Positions 24,028 through 24,514 of a DNA stretch of 24,514 nt are shown piece after piece (the stretch's first letter is position 1; each line of letters starts with the position of its first letter). The notes below the pieces were generated by a model. The model ran no database searches, had not been told where the DNA came from, and saw only the letters and a list, made by a program, of their open reading frames with translations. Both the position numbers and the translations under genes were made by a program. The stretch is from Chloroflexota bacterium (lineage in GTDB: Bacteria; Chloroflexota; UBA6077): NCBI GenBank assembly GCA_021806765.1, contig JAJZQR010000057.1:1-24514 (forward strand). The letters run 5' to 3'.

Positions 24028-24514
24028 TTATCGAGCCCGTTGGGGCGTGGGTGTCGCCACCGGCTCCGAGTAGTTGAAGTACCGCTTGAAGATCTGCATG
24101 GCTACGGGAAAGGCGTCGGTGGGCCCGCCGCCTTTCTGGAGGAACACTGTCACCGATACCTGCGGATCGTCATAGGGGGCGTATGCGGTGAACCAGCCGT
24201 GGGTGGGCAAGATCCCGTGGGCGTCCTTGATGCCGGGGAACTCGGCCGTACCCGTCTTGCCGGCGACCTTCAGGGCCGGGATGTTGTTCGCCTTCGTGTC
24301 GTCGTTCTGCGGGATCCGTATCATCGCCTGGTGTATGAGGTCGAGGTTGGCGTCGCTGATCGGCAGCTTCCGGATCTCCGTTGGTTGGATGTCACGGATC
24401 AGGTTGTCCTCGGAGTCGCGAATGGAAGCCACCACCCTTGGTTCCAGAAGGTGGCCCCCGTTGGCGATGGCGTTGGTGACGTTGGCCACCTGGAGGGGTG
24501 TAGCCAGCACGAAG
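24028..24514 (-). CDS. mrdA: penicillin-binding protein 2, C-terminal part (cut by window edge)
   Basis: About 162 C-terminal residues of a class B PBP transpeptidase are encoded; the reading frame continues past the window edge, so the GTG near 24510 is an internal codon. The visible part starts VLATPLQVANVTNAIANGG, the standard lead-in to the last transpeptidase motif, and contains VAGKTGTAEF (the KTG motif) and HGWFTAYAPYDDPQVSV. The SxxK and SxN motifs lie outside the window. With rodA directly downstream this is the elongation-specific PBP2 that cross-links strands made by RodA. The C-terminal extension is short (TPTPQRAR). Confidence 0.92.
   Translation of the reverse strand, partial: FVLATPLQVANVTNAIANGGHLLEPRVVASIRDSEDNLIRDIQPTEIRKLPISDANLDLIHQAMIRIPQNDDTKANNIPALKVAGKTGTAEFPGIKDAHGILPTHGWFTAYAPYDDPQVSVTVFLQKGGGPTDAFPVAMQIFKRYFNYSEPVATPTPQRAR

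Overview
The window is GC-rich bacterial DNA, densely packed, with many 1-22 nt gene overlaps (TGATG, ATGA, GTGA junctions) and frequent GTG/TTG starts behind strong Shine-Dalgarno (SD) sequences. A complete bacterial V/A-type ATPase operon, heptose-type sugar genes, a TIGR03960/DUF2344 radical-SAM pair, a lipoprotein cupredoxin and heptamer-type short tandem repeats together suggest a Chloroflexota-like (Anaerolineae-type) bacterium. This taxonomic call is inference from gene content; there is no rRNA or other marker here.

Region 1 (1-9246, + strand) is a glycan-biosynthesis operon. It holds a small excisionase/BldC-type helix-turn-helix protein, a GmhB-like heptose-bisphosphate phosphatase, three consecutive GT9 (heptosyltransferase-family) glycosyltransferases, a degenerate GT4-fold protein, a GT4 enzyme of the sucrose-phosphate/MshA type, a GT2 enzyme, a short-chain dehydrogenase, and an HddA-type heptose-7-phosphate kinase. 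The kinase and phosphatase are two consecutive steps of the GDP-D-glycero-D-manno-heptose route, and the transferases would assemble the sugar into a surface glycan.

Region 2 (9315-18219, +) encodes all nine V/A-type ATPase subunits in the order G-C-I-K-F-E-A-B-D. Genes are overlapping or tightly spaced except at F/E and E/A, where 7-bp tandem repeats with a shared CTGAG core sit in the gaps. A 20-bp perfect palindrome separates this operon from the glycan cluster.

Region 3 (18220-21815, +) carries a lipid-anchored cupredoxin, then a hairpin and an extended -10 promoter, then a radical-SAM/B12-type protein overlapping a DUF2344 partner, then a tRNA-Trp with its own promoter and a bidirectional terminator. 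The cupredoxin gene is bracketed by a 15-bp perfect inverted repeat.

Region 4 (21816-24514, - strand) carries a slipin (SPFH) gene with a good sigma-70-type promoter, and upstream of it rodA and the 3' end of a PBP2 gene, which form the cell-elongation peptidoglycan synthase pair. No CRISPR array, transposase, integrase or rRNA was seen.
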